The notes beneath the pieces are model-generated. The model was not told where the DNA came from. It worked only from the letters and a program-made list of their open reading frames with translations, and did not search any database. Source: Sarcocystis neurona (taxonomy: Eukaryota; Apicomplexa; Conoidasida; Eucoccidiorida; Sarcocystidae). From it: DNA of 64,000 nucleotides. Where the stretch lies: NCBI GenBank assembly GCA_000727475.1, contig KL647295.1:3641454-3705453 (forward strand), in the 5' to 3' direction. Of this stretch, positions 63,862 through 64,000 are shown piece by piece. Numbering within the stretch: the stretch's first letter is position 1; every line of letters starts with the position of its first letter. The position numbers and the translations under genes were made by a program.

Positions 63862-64000
63862 GAACATATACGTGTACAGCCGAAGCAGCAAGCCTAACGA
63901 CGTGATGGCGTGCACAAAAATGACACACCGCTTGCGATAAAGGAAAAAAAAACTGCGAGCACGTGTATGAAGCTGGAATAGCACGGGGCAGACGGATGTC

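Overview
The window most likely comes from a eimeriid coccidian (apicomplexan parasite), either Eimeria or a close relative such as Cyclospora. Four things point there. One gene is an unmistakable five-exon ER chaperone (BiP/GRP78) of coccidian type. Introns are spliceosomal, 0.3-1.3 kb long, with GT-AG ends. Long CAG-repeat tracts encode runs of Gln, Ala and Ser, as is known for Eimeria genes. Finally, repeat-rich segments (CAG/CTG, TATATG-type microsatellites, short tandem arrays) alternate with segments of ordinary complexity. Genus and species cannot be decided from the sequence alone. One assembly gap (N run, 15551-16056) interrupts the window.

Layout. 1-5.2 kb: ordinary-complexity DNA with no convincing gene. 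5.2-20.7 kb: a repeat mosaic in which many unrelated short tandem families are separated by TATATG-like spacers. It holds one long low-complexity Glu/Lys/Arg-rich ORF (6487-7938), a probable Gln-rich exon on the minus strand (about 12.3-13.1 kb) and a CTG-rich block at 18.05-18.9 kb. 20.7-28 kb: pyrimidine-rich, then ordinary DNA with no gene I can support. 28-36.1 kb: CAG/CTG-rich DNA whose repeat orientation flips several times; several ORFs are possible but none is secure. 36.2-44.5 kb: one large plus-strand gene in three phase-compatible exons, about 2251 aa, rich in Gln/Ala/Ser, of unknown function. 44.5-54.7 kb: ordinary DNA with three small tandem arrays (about 114, 59 and 100 bp units) and a probable two-exon secreted protein on the minus strand (48862-50480) that carries RRL motifs. 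54.7-59.3 kb: the BiP gene on the minus strand, complete from signal peptide to HDEL. 59.3-64 kb: no supported gene, ending in a (CA)n microsatellite.

The genes do not form an operon or pathway; this is ordinary eukaryotic chromosome. BiP folds and retains proteins in the ER, and the neighbouring putative secreted protein would be a potential client only in the general sense. The most useful items for follow-up are the 2251-aa unknown gene, the RRL-bearing secreted protein, the exon-like VNAL repeat at 13.1-13.85 kb, and the tandem arrays whose unit lengths put successive copies in different reading frames.
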